Source: FEN-1073 sp050010135 (GTDB lineage Bacteria > Chloroflexota > Anaerolineae > Anaerolineales > RBG-16-64-43). Taken from it: a DNA stretch of 5,826 bases. Of the stretch, positions 5,001-5,826 are shown piece by piece; position 1 is the stretch's first letter; each line of letters opens with the position of its first letter. The notes below the pieces were generated by a model that was not told the origin of the DNA, did not search any database, and saw only the letters and a list, made by a program, of their open reading frames with translations. Made by a program: the position numbers and the translations under genes. The stretch is from NCBI GenBank assembly GCA_050010135.1, contig JBEKLP010000114.1, forward strand, positions 1-5,826. Direction: 5' to 3'.

Positions 5001-5826
5001 TCACTCCTTCTTTCTTCTAAGTCGTTCGATCCGATGATCCACGGCGATTTTAATCTTTCGGCGTTTGGTACCATCTGGCATTTCATCGACGGCAGACAGG
5101 GCCCGCTCGGCCCACTGCATCGCCGCGGACGGATCGCCCATCCGCCATTCGTAATACTTCGCCAGCTCTATGCTAGGACGCGGGTCGTCCGGCGCGGAGG
5201 CGCACCAGGCTTCCCAGAATTCCACCGCCGCGGCGGAATCCCCCTTCCCCTTGAGCATTCCGGCCAGCCCCTCCAGCGCACGGGTCCGGTTCTCGCGGTC
5301 CAGCCCGCACTCTACCGCCGTCCGGAAAGCGGTTTCGGCAAGATCGAAACGCCCGAGCCCGCGATGGACAAACGCCAGCGAGAGAACTTCGAGCGGATCT
5401 TCGATCTCCCCCACCGGCCGGGTGTACCGGTCGAGGACGCGCGCCGCGAGGAGCGCCATCGACAGGATATCCTGGACATTGTGGTACAGCACCCCCGCGA
5501 TCAATCGCGGATCGCCGGTGCGCAAATATTCCCGGTAGAGATACGGGATCATGCTGCTGGGAACGTCCTCGCTGGATCGGCGCACGTCGAGTATTTCGGT
5601 CTCCAGCGTTCGAAGCGCGCAGGATTCCAACTTGCGCTTCCACAAGCGGCGGGCGTGCGGCAGCAGATCCCAATGGGGGGTTTGCGCCAGCGCGTCGAAA
5701 CGCCGCAAGCGCAGCGAGGCGCGCGCCTGAAGTATCGGAACATCGAAGCCGCGCCCGTTGAAGGTCACCAGCGCCGAACCGGATTCCATCTCGGCCAGCG
5801 CCGCCGTGAGCATCCCAGCCTCCCCC
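5001..5826 (-). CDS. YprB-like RNase H-fold 3'-5' exonuclease with C-terminal TPR-like repeats, 5' partial
   Basis: The frame is open to the window edge: the codons before the ATG at 5813 read GEAG, so that Met is probably internal and the N-terminus lies beyond 5826. Counting from that Met, 270 residues are visible. LVTFNGRGFDVPIL (15-28) is the ExoII motif of DEDD/DnaQ-fold exonucleases, with Asp24 as a metal ligand. PHWDLLPHARRLW (46-58) and LETEIL (70-75) are typical of the YprB-type subfamily. YHNVQDI (110-116) is the ExoIII motif, with Asp115. The ExoI motif (DxE) should be in the missing part. From about residue 135 on, helical repeats with TPR-like spacing follow (LSLAFVHRGLGRFDLAETAFRTA; LAKYYEWRMGDPSAAMQWAERAL), and the tail is very basic. 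B. subtilis YprB pairs the same domains. A single- or double-stranded nucleic acid substrate is likely; the precise one is unknown. recF lies downstream on the same strand, behind a terminator. Confidence 0.85.
   Translation of the reverse strand, partial: GEAGMLTAALAEMESGSALVTFNGRGFDVPILQARASLRLRRFDALAQTPHWDLLPHARRLWKRKLESCALRTLETEILDVRRSSEDVPSSMIPYLYREYLRTGDPRLIAGVLYHNVQDILSMALLAARVLDRYTRPVGEIEDPLEVLSLAFVHRGLGRFDLAETAFRTAVECGLDRENRTRALEGLAGMLKGKGDSAAAVEFWEAWCASAPDDPRPSIELAKYYEWRMGDPSAAMQWAERALSAVDEMPDGTKRRKIKIAVDHRIERLRRKKE

Noticed and set aside
4895..5086. 64-residue N-terminal extension of RecF
   Set aside because: The family N-terminus (MRIVHLSLANFRNY) starts at 4894, and the extension would cross the terminator hairpin and overlap the end of the exonuclease gene.

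Overview
The window looks like a GC-rich bacterial chromosome, most likely a member of the Chloroflexota (Anaerolineae-like), possibly from a metagenome-assembled genome. The grounds are the style of the GAF histidine kinase (GAF tail IAIENAQLY, H-box SHELKIPMTS, then a QGLVGAVNEKQ-type linker), a stand-alone recF that is not next to dnaA/dnaN, and the CATTGCGAGC dispersed repeat. This assignment is inference from protein style, not a search result.

Layout. Positions 1-1226 (+) hold the 3' part of a GAF sensor histidine kinase whose start lies off the left edge. Positions 1227-1534 (308 bases) carry no credible gene. They contain a 177-base palindromic repeat (1277-1453) with perfect 13-bp terminal inverted repeats and an internal duplicated, GC-rich unit. 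Positions 1535-2158 (+) encode an unrecognised two-helix membrane protein with a probable bacterial PH-like domain. Positions 2260-2976 (+) are rsmG (16S rRNA G527 N7-methyltransferase) with a good ribosome binding site. Positions 3084-3497 (+) encode a small lipoprotein with a possible PepSY-like fold, in a locally AT-rich patch and with its own -10-like TATAAT. The + strand genes then meet the - strand genes tail to tail (3498-3670, no clear terminator seen).

On the - strand, read from right to left, come a partial YprB-like RNase H-fold exonuclease with C-terminal TPR-like repeats (5826 down to 5001), a hairpin plus T-run that looks like an intrinsic terminator (4979-4947), an extended -10 promoter candidate (4913-4905), and recF (4894-3671). 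The terminator followed by a promoter suggests that recF is transcribed separately from the exonuclease gene, perhaps with almost no 5' leader.

Functionally the window is mostly housekeeping: signal transduction, ribosome modification, recombinational repair (RecF) and nucleic-acid processing. I see no phage, CRISPR, toxin-antitoxin, tRNA or rRNA gene and no clear undescribed multi-gene system. The items most worth a second look are the composite repeat at 1277-1453, the unassigned membrane protein beside it, the AT-rich lipoprotein gene, and the near-leaderless arrangement in front of recF.
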